From positions 186,001-250,000 of the forward strand of contig NZ_JAUSUV010000003.1 of NCBI RefSeq assembly GCF_030814315.1: a stretch of 64,000 nt of DNA, in the 5' to 3' direction. Source of the DNA: Croceifilum oryzae. GTDB lineage: Bacteria > Bacillota > Bacilli > Thermoactinomycetales > Thermoactinomycetaceae. A program made the position numbers and the translations under genes. The first letter of the stretch is position 1. Every line of letters begins with the position of its first letter. The notes below the pieces were generated by a model. That model was not told the DNA's origin, did not search any database, and saw only the letters and a list, made by a program, of their open reading frames with translations. Shown piece after piece: positions 41,840 to 51,264 of this stretch.

Positions 41840-42817
41840 CTACACTTTCTCTTTTACTGCTTGACCAAAGAGGCCGGCAGGTTTAAAAATGAGGACCAGT
41901 ATAAGAATAATAAATGCAAATACATCTTTATACTCAGCACCTAAGGCTCCACCAGTCAGAATCCCTAGGTTAGCGGCCGCAAATACCTCTAATAATCCAA
42001 TTAAAAGTCCACCAAACATGGCTCCACGGATATTCCCAATCCCTCCTAAAACGGCAGCAGTAAATGCTTTTAACCCGAGAATGAAGCCGATAAAGGGGTT
42101 AATGGTAGCATATTGTTGTGCATAGAGAACGCCTGTCGCTCCTCCGATGGCGGAACCAATGAAAAAGGTGAGTGCGATCACTTTGTTTACATTGATCCCC
42201 ATTAGGGCCGCTGTATCACGATCTTGAGCGACTGCACGCATCGCGATTCCCCATTTGGTACGGTTTACGAAGATGTCGAGTACAATCATGATTAAAACGG
42301 CGATTCCGATGACAACTAAGGTGTTTGATTTGATGGCGGATGCATGAACGTCATACCCACCTATGGAAAATGCGGGGATGGCGATTTTGTTTTCAAAGAC
42401 GGTTTGTCCCGTAACGATATAATTTCCTGTCTTATACTCTGCGATGAATCGGACAAGGTCTTGAAGGATAAAAGAGATTCCGACAGCAGAGATCAGAGGG
42501 ATTAGTTTGGGGGCTTTACGGAGGGGACGATAAGCGATACGTTCAATCCCAACGCCCAGCACACCTGTCAATAGAGAAGCGAGAAGTAAGACGAGGATCA
42601 ACGTTAGCCAGTTTAAAGCGAGACCAATGTCTACAAAAGTAAATAAGAGAGCGGTTCCGATAAATGCCCCTGCCATAAAAATCTCACCGTGCGCAAAGTT
42701 GATGAGTTCCAAAATTCCATATACCATGGTATATCCGAGAGCGACGACTGCATAAATGGCGCCGAGGGTCAGACCGTCCAAGAGTACCTGGGGTAGTGTG
42801 GAGAGGATCTCTTGCAT
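41840..42817 (-). CDS. livH: Branched-chain amino-acid ABC permease LivH
   Basis: 325 aa, about eight membrane segments. LDGLTLGAIYAVVALGYTMVYGILELINFAHGEIFMAGAF and MRAVAQDRDTAALMGINVNK are diagnostic of LivH. ATG 42817 with GAAAGGAATGG upstream. A terminator between livK and livH makes it the first gene of the permease/ATPase part of the operon. Confidence 0.92.
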   Translation of the reverse strand: MQEILSTLPQVLLDGLTLGAIYAVVALGYTMVYGILELINFAHGEIFMAGAFIGTALLFTFVDIGLALNWLTLILVLLLASLLTGVLGVGIERIAYRPLRKAPKLIPLISAVGISFILQDLVRFIAEYKTGNYIVTGQTVFENKIAIPAFSIGGYDVHASAIKSNTLVVIGIAVLIMIVLDIFVNRTKWGIAMRAVAQDRDTAALMGINVNKVIALTFFIGSAIGGATGVLYAQQYATINPFIGFILGLKAFTAAVLGGIGNIRGAMFGGLLIGLLEVFAAANLGILTGGALGAEYKDVFAFIILILVLIFKPAGLFGQAVKEKV

Positions 42818-42864
42818 AAGGGTCCATTCCTTTCTAGAACGTATAGTTTTATAAGTTTTTTTGT

Positions 42865-42898
42865 AAAAAAGAGATGAAGGTGTGATCCTTCACCTCAT
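42865..42898 (-). terminator. Internal terminator between livK and livH
   Basis: On the minus strand GAGGTGAAGG (42896-42887) pairs with CCTTCATCTC (42880-42871) and is followed by TTTTTT. It lies after the livK stop, so the binding protein would be made in excess of the membrane parts, as is usual for such transporters. Confidence 0.85.
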
Positions 42899-42910
42899 AG
42901 CAAAAAAGGA

Positions 42911-44086
42911 CTACTGTTTCTCGATGACTCCAACTTGTTTTCCTGGATATTTATCTTCAAATTGGAAGACGAATACTTTTGCGTATTTGTTATCGCCTTT
43001 CGCGTCAAAGCCTACTTTGGTCGCGATTCCTTGATAATCTTGAACTGCGCGGATAGCATCTCTAACCTGCTCACGAGTTGGTTTTTTGTTCCCATTTTTC
43101 GTGATCGAGTCTTCGAGTCCCTTGAGGATAACGCCCATACTGTCATATCCGTAGTAGGAGAAAGACTGAACCGATTTCTTGTCGCCAAATTTTGCTTGAT
43201 ATTTTTTCACGAAATTTTGTCCCTCTGAGGTATTGGAGATGTCAGCTGCTACCGATGTGTAAAAGGTATTTTTTACCCCTTTGCCAGCAATTTTGACCAT
43301 ATCGGAACTATCGAACCCGTCTCCACCCATAACAGGGATATTCAGTCCTTTTTCGCGGGCCTGTTTAACAAGTAGACCGCCTTCGCCGTAAAGTCCACCG
43401 AAGTAAATGAGATCAGGTTTTTTGGCTACTACTTGGTTGAGAACGCCGTTAAAATCCTGCTCACCAACAGTAATCCCTTCATAGGCAAGGATTTTCGCCT
43501 GTTTTTGCTCGGCTACTTTTTTGAAGTTTTCAGCAAGCCCTTGACCATAGGCTGATTTATCTTGAATAATGAAAATATTTTTTGCTTTGAGGTTGTCTGT
43601 TGCAAATCCAAAAGCGGCAGGCCCTTGGAAATCATCGCGTGCCACGATTCTGTTAACTGATTTTTTCCCTTGTTCAGTCAATTCAACTGCTGTGTTAGCT
43701 GGTGAAACCATCGCGATGGAATTGTTTTCATAAGTAGATGAGGCAGGGATGGCCACACCTGAGTTTAAGTGCCCTACGACCCCGAGGATGCTTTGATCAG
43801 CGGCTAATTTTTGCGCGTTGGACACACCCACTTTTGGGTCTCCCTGATCATCAAACGGAACAAGCTCTAGAGTAAAGCCTAGTTTCTTAAACTTCTCCTG
43901 GTTTTCTTCCAGTGCTAGCTGAGCTCCCAATTTAATTGCTTCCCCTAAGGTGGAGCTACTTCCGGAAAGCGGGCTTTGTGTTGCGATTTTGATGGCGTTA
44001 TTGCCTCCTGCATCGGTACTACAACCGACAGCTGTGGCGGTAACAAGTCCAAACACAGTGAGAATAGTAAGAAAATTACGTTTCAA
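42911..44086 (-). CDS. livK: Branched-chain amino-acid ABC transporter substrate-binding lipoprotein
   Basis: TTG 44086 follows GAGGAGGCT on the minus strand; upstream in-frame ATG 44134 has no site. 391 aa with a lipoprotein signal (FGLVTATAVGC, lipid on Cys). The rest is a periplasmic-binding type I (Leu/Ile/Val) fold: IKIATQSPLSGSSSTLGEAIKLGAQLALEE near the N-terminus and YFGGLYGEGGLLVKQAREKG in the middle. First gene of the operon. Ligand range is inferred from the family. Confidence 0.9.
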   Translation of the reverse strand: MKRNFLTILTVFGLVTATAVGCSTDAGGNNAIKIATQSPLSGSSSTLGEAIKLGAQLALEENQEKFKKLGFTLELVPFDDQGDPKVGVSNAQKLAADQSILGVVGHLNSGVAIPASSTYENNSIAMVSPANTAVELTEQGKKSVNRIVARDDFQGPAAFGFATDNLKAKNIFIIQDKSAYGQGLAENFKKVAEQKQAKILAYEGITVGEQDFNGVLNQVVAKKPDLIYFGGLYGEGGLLVKQAREKGLNIPVMGGDGFDSSDMVKIAGKGVKNTFYTSVAADISNTSEGQNFVKKYQAKFGDKKSVQSFSYYGYDSMGVILKGLEDSITKNGNKKPTREQVRDAIRAVQDYQGIATKVGFDAKGDNKYAKVFVFQFEDKYPGKQVGVIEKQ

Positions 44087-44230
44087 AAGGGTAAGCCTCC
44101 TCTTTAATGTTGTAACTATAGCTATATCATACACGCAAAAGGTTTGGAATTCACCACCAATTTATATTAGATTAAAAAATAAATTTATTTAAAAAATTAT
44201 AATTAATAGACATAACTTTTTATAAATAGG

Positions 44231-44290
44231 AAATGGAGAACCACTAGTGATTGATGAGAAAGATCTCAACTAGTTAGTTCTCCATTTGTT
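44231..44290 (-). terminator. Terminator after mgtE
   Basis: AAATGGAGAAC (44231-44241) pairs with GTTCTCCATTT (44277-44287), with an inner CTAGT/ACTAG pairing. It lies between the mgtE stop (44377) and the livK promoter. The 290-base gap shows nothing else recognisable. Confidence 0.7.
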
Positions 44291-44376
44291 GTCTAGTATC
44301 CATTTTAGATCGCAACCTAGGACTGGAACTGTCCATAAGATCACTCCTATGCGTTTTTAAAAATAATCAATGGGAG

Positions 44377-45726
44377 TTAGATATGCAAAATTAACTGGGC
44401 CATTGTGAAGTAGATGATGAGTCCTGTTCCATCTACTAAAGTAGTAATGAGTGGACCTGATACGACAGCGGGGTCGATTTTAAGCCGGTGAAGCATAAGG
44501 GGCAAAAAGGCCGATACCAATGATGACCATAGCACGATACATAAGGCAGAGATGGAAACCACATATGTGACATTAGGATCCACATCCATCATCCATGCGC
44601 GGGTGAGAGCAATGATACCGATCGAGGCTCCGATGAGGGTACCTGTAATTAACTCTTTCCGAATGACGCGAAACACATCTGAAAATTGGACTTCCCCGAC
44701 TCCAAGTGCACGTACGAGAGTAGAAACAATTTGGGAACCTGTATTTCCTCCTGTTCCAGTGAGAAGCGGAATGAAAAAGGATAAGGCTACCACCTGATTC
44801 ATAACGGACTGGTAGGATTCGATTACATTGGATGTGTAGGCTCCTCCTACGAATAAAACGAGTAGCCAAATAATTCGTTTGCTGTAGAGATTCCAGACGG
44901 TTGCTTTGAAGTAGGGTTCTTCTAGCGGCTGGCTACCTCCAAGCATTTGGAAGTCTTCAGTCGCTTCTTCTTCTAATACGTCTACTACATCATCGTGTGT
45001 GATAATGCCAACGAGACGTTTTTGGGTATCTACAACGGGTAGTGCATATAAATCATATCGGGATAAGATTTTGGCTACTTCTTCTTGCTCCATCTCAGCG
45101 GGTACGGAGATGAGTTCGGTTGTTGCGATGGTTCCGATAGTCGTATCCAAGCTCGCTAAAATCATTTCTTTCAGCGAGGCGACCCCTACTAATTCACCAC
45201 GAACATTGGTGACATAGATATAAGAGACGATTTCTGCTTCATGCCCTACTTTTCGAATATGCTCTAGGGTGCGACTACAGCTCCAGTATGCTCTAGCAGA
45301 GATATAGTCAACGGTCATGAGACTGCCGGCTGTATATTCCGGATAGGACATTAATTGATTAATTTGTAACCGGTAATCTTCTGACAACAGGCGTAAGAGA
45401 CGTTCTGCTTGATAAGGATGGATTGCGAGCAACGTATCTACTACTGCATCACTTGACATTTGTTTCAATAATAAAGAAGAAACGGAGTTGTCGAGATGCT
45501 GGAGGATGTTGTATTGTACCTCCGGCTCTAGGTATTCAAGTGATTCTGCGGCCACCGGTATGGGTAGATTGGGAATCAGTTTTAGTTGCTCTGGTTCCTC
45601 TAAATGACCAATAATTTGCGAGATATCATACGGCTGTAGTGGTTGGATTGCTTCTAATAATTCGGCTGAATGTGGATTGGTGTTGAGTACGGTTTGAATC
45701 CGATTTTGAACTAAGGTGTGGTCCAT
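44377..45726 (-). CDS. mgtE: Magnesium transporter MgtE
   Basis: 449 aa, ATG 45726 preceded by GAGGAGGGG. MgtE_N superhelical domain (about 15-130: LLEAIQPLQPYDISQIIGHLEEPEQ), CBS pair (about 135-255: MTVDYISARAYW, YALPVVDTQKRLVGIITHDDVVDVLEEEATED) and five membrane helices (about 285-449) with FFIPLLTGTGGNTGSQ and PAVVSGPLITTLVDGTGLIIYF, the pore motifs. It imports Mg2+; the CBS domains close the channel when Mg2+ is high. It sits under an M-box riboswitch with a terminator. Confidence 0.94.
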   Translation of the reverse strand: MDHTLVQNRIQTVLNTNPHSAELLEAIQPLQPYDISQIIGHLEEPEQLKLIPNLPIPVAAESLEYLEPEVQYNILQHLDNSVSSLLLKQMSSDAVVDTLLAIHPYQAERLLRLLSEDYRLQINQLMSYPEYTAGSLMTVDYISARAYWSCSRTLEHIRKVGHEAEIVSYIYVTNVRGELVGVASLKEMILASLDTTIGTIATTELISVPAEMEQEEVAKILSRYDLYALPVVDTQKRLVGIITHDDVVDVLEEEATEDFQMLGGSQPLEEPYFKATVWNLYSKRIIWLLVLFVGGAYTSNVIESYQSVMNQVVALSFFIPLLTGTGGNTGSQIVSTLVRALGVGEVQFSDVFRVIRKELITGTLIGASIGIIALTRAWMMDVDPNVTYVVSISALCIVLWSSLVSAFLPLMLHRLKIDPAVVSGPLITTLVDGTGLIIYFTMAQLILHI

Positions 45727-45759
45727 ATAGTTCCCCTCCTCCTCACAAAAGGCATAGAA

Positions 45760-45805
45760 TAAAAAAAACTCTCAATCCATTTGATGAGGGTTTTCAAGAG
45801 AGATG
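45760..45805 (-). terminator. Riboswitch-linked terminator in the mgtE leader
   Basis: On the minus strand CTCTC...GAGAG with an interior loop precedes eight T residues, 35 bases before the ribosome site of mgtE. In M-boxes, Mg2+ binding promotes formation of such a terminator. Confidence 0.65.
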
Positions 45806-45861
45806 GGGCCTTCTAAAAATGCTACGAAAAATAGCAAATAGCAAATAGACCTAATCCCTAG

Positions 45862-46020
45862 TTGTCCCCCTCATTTGAGCTTTGGCACTATACGGCATAG
45901 GTCTGATGACCAGCTACGTTAAGAAAGACCTTCTCTCCGATCTTTCCTGTTGACCCATTGGCGTCTCTCGACATTGCTGGGCAGTAGCGTCTCTCCGTAT
46001 AGGAGCCTCACCTAATAGAG
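45862..46020 (-). ncRNA. M-box (ykoK) magnesium riboswitch
   Basis: Reading the minus strand from 46017: TTAGGTGAGGCTCCTATAC, then ACGCTACTGCCCAG, then GTCGAGAGACGCCAATGGGT followed by CAACAGGAA, then GCTGGTCATCAGACCTATGC and AGTGCCAAAGCTC near the end. These are the conserved blocks of the M-box leader RNA that binds Mg2+. It lies directly before mgtE with a downstream terminator, the standard arrangement. Confidence 0.93.
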
Positions 46021-46231
46021 ACAAAATATAAAATTGTCTATACGACACGGAAATTATACTCCTCGTCTTTTTTGATGTCAATGATAACTTTTTGGTAAGA
46101 AAGAGATCGGCGCCGTATGTCAAGAATGTTATATTTTTGTTATAATATTTAGAAAGATGATGTTGTGTGCTGATAGGATCGATGGACCTGATATGCGGTA
46201 TAAAACCTACATGGAAAGGGATCGATTGCTT

Positions 46232-47644
46232 ATGACTCATGAAAAACAAGCTCTTGAAAAGGCAATTGCTGAGATAACGGAAATCGCTGAAGGGTTTGGA
46301 CTTGATTTCTTTCCGATGAGATATGAGATTTGTCCGGCAGATATTATTTATACATTTGGAGCGTATGGGATGCCAACGCGTTTTTCCCACTGGAGCTTCG
46401 GTAAGATGTATCACAAGATGAAGACACAGTATGACTTTAATCTAAGTAAGATCTATGAATTGGTGATTAATACAAATCCCTGCTATGCCTTCTTATTAAA
46501 AGGAAACAGCTTGCTTCAAAATAAGCTGATTGTAGCGCATGTCCTCGCGCATAGTGACTTTTTTAAGAATAACGTTCGCTTTGGCAATACATCCAGAGAC
46601 ATGATGGAACGGATGTCTGCTAGCTCCGATCGAATTCGTGAATACGAGTTGCGATATGGCAAAGAGGAAGTGGAGACTTTTATCGATCATGTCTTAGCGA
46701 TTCAAGAGCATATCGACCCCACGTTGTGGAAATCGTCACGAAAGCCAGCCCCGCCTAAAGCAAATCTACCAACGAGTAAGACGACTCCCTATGACGATCT
46801 ATGGAATCTAGACTCTCCTAAGCTACCAGCTAAACCTTCCACAAATGAACCAGCGAAAAAAACATTTCCCGAGCATCCACAAAAAGATCTTTTATTATTC
46901 CTGATGAACCATAGCCCAGACCTGTCTGAGTGGCAGCAAGATATCCTAACGATTATGAGAGAAGAGATGTTGTACTTCTGGCCACAGATAGAAACGAAAA
47001 TTATGAATGAAGGATGGGCATCCTACTGGCATATTCGGATTATGCGAGAGCTGGACCTAAGTGAAGCAGAGACGATTGAATTCGCGAAGTTGAATGCTTC
47101 TGTAATCCAACCTTCTTCTACTTCGCTGAATCCATACTACTTAGGACTGAAGATGTTTGAAGAGATTGAGCAGAGATGGGATCATCCGACGAAAGAAGAA
47201 CAGGATTTATATAGAAGAGTTCCGGGGCGTGGACGTAAGAAAATTTTTGAAGTCAGGGAACTAGATTCGGATCTTTCTTTTATACGAAACTATCTAACGA
47301 AGAAATTAGTAGAGGACTTGGATTTATATGTATATGAAAAGAAGGGAAATGAATGGATCGTTACGGATACCGCATGGGAAAATGTGCGTGAACAGCTAGT
47401 AGCGAGCCGGATTAATGGAGGGAGTCCCGTTATTTTAGTGAAGGACGGGGATTACCAAAGTAGTGGAGAGCTATTACTCGCCCATCAATTTGAGGGAGTA
47501 GAATTAGATGTAAAGTATCTAGAAAAAACATTGCCGCATGTCTATGTTCTTTGGGGGAAGGCTGTTCATATGGAGACGATTGTAGAGAAGCGGAATGTGA
47601 TTTTTAGTTTTAATGGGAAAAAAGTGATTCGGCGATATGTGTAA
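46232..47644 (+). CDS. spoVR: Stage V sporulation protein R
   Basis: ATG 46232 gives [26 protein letters not shown], aligning with the start of Bacillus SpoVR, and 470 aa, close to the B. subtilis length of 468. [43 protein letters not shown] (metal-like His/Asp cluster), [20 protein letters not shown] and [12 protein letters not shown] are SpoVR family signatures. SpoVR is made in the mother cell during late sporulation and affects cortex formation; mechanism not known. TTG 46226 is an alternative start closer to the GGAAAGGGA site. Confidence 0.92.
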   Translation: MTHEKQALEKAIAEITEIAEGFGLDFFPMRYEICPADIIYTFGAYGMPTRFSHWSFGKMYHKMKTQYDFNLSKIYELVINTNPCYAFLLKGNSLLQNKLIVAHVLAHSDFFKNNVRFGNTSRDMMERMSASSDRIREYELRYGKEEVETFIDHVLAIQEHIDPTLWKSSRKPAPPKANLPTSKTTPYDDLWNLDSPKLPAKPSTNEPAKKTFPEHPQKDLLLFLMNHSPDLSEWQQDILTIMREEMLYFWPQIETKIMNEGWASYWHIRIMRELDLSEAETIEFAKLNASVIQPSSTSLNPYYLGLKMFEEIEQRWDHPTKEEQDLYRRVPGRGRKKIFEVRELDSDLSFIRNYLTKKLVEDLDLYVYEKKGNEWIVTDTAWENVREQLVASRINGGSPVILVKDGDYQSSGELLLAHQFEGVELDVKYLEKTLPHVYVLWGKAVHMETIVEKRNVIFSFNGKKVIRRYV

Positions 47645-47650
47645 ATAAGT

Positions 47651-47688
47651 AAGGGTCGTGTAGGGTTATACTCTACACGGCCTTATTT
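47651..47688 (+). terminator. Terminator after spoVR
   Basis: GGTCGTGTAG pairs with CTACACGGCC (small mismatch) in 47653-47682, then TTATTTG. Confidence 0.75.
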
Positions 47689-47703
47689 GTATTGACGAGA
47701 GAA

Positions 47704-47744
47704 ATGACCAAAGCGGTTTCGACTTTCGAAACCGCTTTGGTCAT
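47704..47744 (-). terminator. Hairpin after the decapeptide-repeat gene
   Basis: Perfect 19-bp stem with a three-base loop (47704-47722 and 47726-47744), 13 bases past the stop of the repeat-protein gene. Minus-strand T content after it is weak, so it may be terminator or RNA stabiliser. Confidence 0.65.
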
Positions 47745-47756
47745 AAAATGATGGAG

Positions 47757-50700
47757 CTAATCCCACTTAGGTTTGGTTGAACTATCTTCTTTATTAGATG
47801 AAGGAATTTCTGATGTCACGATTTCATCAGAGGAATCTACTTCCTGAGAGATAAGAGATTCTTCATTATTAGATGAAGAGATTTCCGCTGTTACGATTTC
47901 ATCCGATGAATCCGTTTCTTGGGAGATAAGAGATTCTTCATTATTAGATGAAGAGATTTTTGCTGTCATGATTTCATCCGATGAATCTGGACTATCCTCT
48001 TTTGGAGATGAAGTCTCTGTATAAGAAGAAATTTCCACCACTTCTTTAAATAAGTCCTCGGTAACGGTCTGGGCAGATACGTGAGTAGGAACAGTAGCGA
48101 TCCATGAGATGTATCCTGAGATAAATGTAGAGGTTTTTGGTCCTACATGTTGCACTCTGATTGTGAATTTGTCTGAGCTTTTGTGATCCAAACTTGCAAA
48201 ACAAGATGGCTGATTGGTCATAGCTACAACGATATAATCATCTGTTGCCGAAAATGGAACGTGAATTTGGATGTTCTTTTGATTTTTATCCAGTGTAAAG
48301 GGACAGATTCCTGAGAATACGGAAGGCTCAAGTTGTTCTTTTAATTGTGGCGAGAGGTGGCTATGTTGAATGGCTCCTGGTTGAACGTGATTTTCATTGA
48401 TAGAGAAGTCTTTGAGATGTAAGGACTCGATAGCATGAGGTGCGATTTTTTCGGTCACGATCGAATAGTTTGCGATATGTGAGGATTGAATGGAGTCTGG
48501 TTGGACGTGTCTAGATGAGATGCTTCTGTTCGCAAGAGAATCCTCTGTGATCGATTTTTCGGCTAGATGCGAAGATTGAATGGAGTTATGGGCGATATGG
48601 CTATTGGTAATCGCTCCACTTTGAATATGACGGGTGCTGATGGAATCAGGAGCAACGAGTTTCTCTGTGATGGCCTCTTTCTTCATATGTTTGGTGTCGA
48701 TAGAATCAGGGGCAACCAATTTATCTGTGATCGTCTCTTCTTGCATGTGCTCCGTGTGGATCGCATAAGGAGCGATCAGTTTCTCTGTGATGGACTCTAC
48801 TTGAATATGACTAGTAGAGATGGAATCAGGGGCAATGAGTTTCTCTGTGATCGCTCCCTCTTGAATATGATCTGTGCGGATCGATTCTGGGAAAATCAAG
48901 TCTTCTGTGATCGATTCCAGCTGAATGTGATGGGTGCTGATAGAGTCAGGGGCAATCAGATCTTCTGTAATAGCCTCTTTTTGCAAGTGATCTGTGCTCA
49001 CGGAGTCAGGCGCGATTAGCTCTTCTGTAATAGCCTCTTTTTGTATGTGGTCTGTGCCGATGGAGTCAGAAGCAATGAGTTTCTCTGTGATGGCTTCTTC
49101 TTGAATATGTTCCGTGTGGATCGAATCAGGAGCGATGAGTTTTTCGGTGATGGCTTCTTTTTGTATGTGGTTTGTGCCGATGGAGTCAGGCGCGATTAGC
49201 TTCTCTGTGATGGCTTTTTCTTTTATGTGGTCTGTGCCGATGGAGTCAGGCGCGATTATCTTCTCTGTGATGGCTCTTTTTTTAATGTGATCTGTGCCAA
49301 TGGAATCAGGAGCGATGAGCTCTTCGGTAATGGAGCTTTCTTGCATGTGTTTGGTGCTAACGGTGTGAGGAGCGATGTGATCTTCACAGATGGCTGCATG
49401 CTGGATATGATCTGGTTGAATGGCTTTGAGTGCGATTGCTTTTGCGGTAACTGCCGATTCATGGATATGTGTAGATTGAATGGATGAAGGAATGATATGT
49501 TCTCCGTGGATTGATTTATCAACGATTTTTTCTCCATTGATCGCTTTATCGGCAATTTTCTCTGTTGTGACGGATAAATTGATTAGCTTGGAAGTGGAGA
49601 CTGATTCAGGAGATAGTTTGGATGCGGTAATCGAAAGGTCTATTAATTTGGCTCCGGAAATGGATTGATTGCGGATATGTTGTTCCATGATGGATTGTGG
49701 TTGTATATGATTTTTTCCGATAATCTCAGATGTGAGATGCTCTTCGTGGATGATGTTAGGTGCGAGGTGGTAATCTTGAATACATTTGTCTTGAATCATA
49801 CTTTCATCAATCGCTTCTGGAGCGATCAAATCATGGGTAATGGCTTGATTTGCAATATGTGGAGTGTGAATAGCTTGATAGGAGAGATGACGTGTTTGAA
49901 TGCTGTGATCCACGAGATGCTCTGGTTGAATGGATAGATCTGCGATTTTTTCTGCTGTGACAGCTTGATTTTGTAGATGCTGCTCTTGAATGAGTTGATG
50001 GGTTAAGTGATGGGTAGAGATGGAATGATCTGATATTTTATTTCCAGTGATGGCTCCCTCTTGGATGTGTGTATTGTGAACAGCATTGGATTGAATTTTT
50101 TCAGCAGATACAGAGGAATTGGCCAGTTTGGCATGATTGACAGCTTGATTGGTTAGATGAACGGTTGAAATCGAGCCGTTTTTAATTTGTTCTGCGGAAA
50201 TAGCTTGTTCTGAAATATGTTCTCCCTCGATATGACCCGGTGCAATATGTTGTGCGAGGATGGCATACTCTTGGATCTTGGACGAGTCAATGGAGCGATC
50301 TGCTAATAAGTTTGATTGAATGGAGCGTGGTTGTACATGTTTGGTGGTAATGGTTTCTTTTTTGATATGGGCTCCTGTAATCAGTTCTTCTGCTAAATGC
50401 TCTTGGCGAATGGAGTTAGGAGCAATTTTGGACGATGTAACAGCTTCAGAGGCGATTTTAAATTCGTCGACTACTTCGTTGATGAGATGCTCTCGGTGGA
50501 TGGATCCTCTTCTGATTTTAGATGCGTTTACTGCTTGATTGGCGATTTTTTCCGTTGTGATAATCCCGTCGGTTAGATCGTTTGTGTATAAGTAAGGTTC
50601 TTTAGAGCTATGGATTTGAATCTGATCTTTTATAGATAGTCTGGTGGTGCCTGGAGGGGATGGAATGATCTTGGACTTGCGGGCATGAATTTGTGTAGAT

Positions 50701-50996
50701 AATTCTTCTGAATAAGGTTGACCAGTCGAAAGAGATAACTCTTGTGATAGGTCGTAGTCGCTGAGGTCTGATGAATTTTCCTCGTAGGAAGGTTCATCAT
50801 GTGTTGGGGTAAGTTTTCTTTCTTTGAGTGGCCGCCATTCAGAAGGCTTTTGATTTGATAAATCTAAGGTGACTAATCCCTGATCTTCCGATGATGGTGA
50901 ATGGTAGGGTTCAATGATGGGCTCATTTCCGTCAAAGGGAATATTTGGGAAAAGGGTACGCTTGACAGAACCCGGTTTACGCTTGCGATTCTTCAT
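47757..50996 (-). CDS. Decapeptide-repeat protein with WIAG-tail-like C-terminus
   Basis: ATG 50996 has GGAAAGGAG about ten bases upstream and starts MKNRKRKPGSVKRT; 1079 aa, no signal peptide. Residues about 1-145 are a polar, Pro/Ser-rich N-terminal region. Then about 74 decapeptides in one register (146-885), pattern I-x-x-x-H/K-I/L-x-x-x-S/A. Then a globular tail of about 90 residues ending HVGPKTSTFISGYISWIATVP, which resembles the WIAG-tail domain seen in Bacillales and Thermoactinomycetaceae repeat proteins. Last comes a Ser/Glu/Asp-rich tail of three 25-residue repeats. Repeats such as ITEKLIAPDSI also resemble phage tail-fibre linkers. A long, rigid, spore- or surface-associated fibre is a fair inference; the neighbours are spoVR and an NlpC/P60 gene. 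Confidence 0.8.
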   Translation of the reverse strand: MKNRKRKPGSVKRTLFPNIPFDGNEPIIEPYHSPSSEDQGLVTLDLSNQKPSEWRPLKERKLTPTHDEPSYEENSSDLSDYDLSQELSLSTGQPYSEELSTQIHARKSKIIPSPPGTTRLSIKDQIQIHSSKEPYLYTNDLTDGIITTEKIANQAVNASKIRRGSIHREHLINEVVDEFKIASEAVTSSKIAPNSIRQEHLAEELITGAHIKKETITTKHVQPRSIQSNLLADRSIDSSKIQEYAILAQHIAPGHIEGEHISEQAISAEQIKNGSISTVHLTNQAVNHAKLANSSVSAEKIQSNAVHNTHIQEGAITGNKISDHSISTHHLTHQLIQEQHLQNQAVTAEKIADLSIQPEHLVDHSIQTRHLSYQAIHTPHIANQAITHDLIAPEAIDESMIQDKCIQDYHLAPNIIHEEHLTSEIIGKNHIQPQSIMEQHIRNQSISGAKLIDLSITASKLSPESVSTSKLINLSVTTEKIADKAINGEKIVDKSIHGEHIIPSSIQSTHIHESAVTAKAIALKAIQPDHIQHAAICEDHIAPHTVSTKHMQESSITEELIAPDSIGTDHIKKRAITEKIIAPDSIGTDHIKEKAITEKLIAPDSIGTNHIQKEAITEKLIAPDSIHTEHIQEEAITEKLIASDSIGTDHIQKEAITEELIAPDSVSTDHLQKEAITEDLIAPDSISTHHIQLESITEDLIFPESIRTDHIQEGAITEKLIAPDSISTSHIQVESITEKLIAPYAIHTEHMQEETITDKLVAPDSIDTKHMKKEAITEKLVAPDSISTRHIQSGAITNSHIAHNSIQSSHLAEKSITEDSLANRSISSRHVQPDSIQSSHIANYSIVTEKIAPHAIESLHLKDFSINENHVQPGAIQHSHLSPQLKEQLEPSVFSGICPFTLDKNQKNIQIHVPFSATDDYIVVAMTNQPSCFASLDHKSSDKFTIRVQHVGPKTSTFISGYISWIATVPTHVSAQTVTEDLFKEVVEISSYTETSSPKEDSPDSSDEIMTAKISSSNNEESLISQETDSSDEIVTAEISSSNNEESLISQEVDSSDEIVTSEIPSSNKEDSSTKPKWD
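47790..47990 (-). repeat. 75-bp tandem repeats in the acidic tail
   Basis: The segment encoding SSDEIVTAEISSSNNEES recurs with a period of exactly 75 bases (25 residues), about 2.7 copies. The copies are nearly identical in DNA, so expansion is recent. Confidence 0.85.
48342..50561 (-). repeat. About 74 uninterrupted decapeptide (30-bp) repeats
   Basis: From ITTEKIANQA to IQHSHLSPQL every tenth residue repeats the pattern I/V at position 1, I/L/V at position 6, mostly S or A at 10, His or Lys at 5 with few exceptions. Units 42-65 (near 48600-49300) are nearly identical 20-residue pairs (ITEKLIAPDS + IGTDHIQKEA type), which shows a recent 60-bp amplification on top of an older 30-bp one. Confidence 0.9.
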
Positions 50997-51092
50997 TAGA
51001 CAAGACTCCTTTCCATCCATAAAAACACTTATGTTTCTAGGTATATTCACTTGTGCCCAGATTCGTCACAAATGTATCAAAAAGAACTAAAA

Positions 51093-51130
51093 AAAAGAGG
51101 TTTATTTCTGTGGAAAAGAGGTTTATTTCT
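51093..51130 (+). repeat. 17-bp direct repeat upstream of the NlpC/P60 gene
   Basis: AAAAGAGGTTTATTTCT occurs at 51093-51109 and again at 51114-51130, a 21-base period (two helical turns). It could bind a regulator on one DNA face. The gene starts 135 bases downstream. Confidence 0.6.
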
Positions 51131-51264
51131 TTACATATTTATTGATTTTACTTATTGTGGTAAATTTTACATCTAAAACAAGGTTTAATTTATGTTACGA
51201 TGGTATCACTTCGGAGGGGACAACCTTACCGAAGAATAAAATTTTATATCCTGAGGAGGATTTG

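Noticed and set aside
42820-42864. T-box or leucine-responsive leader for the liv genes
   Set aside because: The gap contains only an intrinsic terminator; no specifier loop or T-box sequence was found before livK or livH.
45914-46414. A 166-codon minus-strand ORF before mgtE
   Set aside because: It overlaps the M-box riboswitch and the spoVR 5' end and has no ribosome site; it is read through structured RNA.
48567-49937. Long plus-strand ORFs opposite the repeat gene
   Set aside because: They are antisense shadows of the 30-bp repeats; their residue pattern simply mirrors the repeat and there is no start context.
48342-50561. CRISPR-like regular 30-bp periodicity
   Set aside because: Units are contiguous, in frame and coding, with no spacers.
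51130-51264. ydaO/c-di-AMP riboswitch upstream of the NlpC/P60 gene
   Set aside because: These riboswitches often precede wall hydrolases, but I could not match the conserved blocks; only a short CTTCGG/CCGAAG stem is present.
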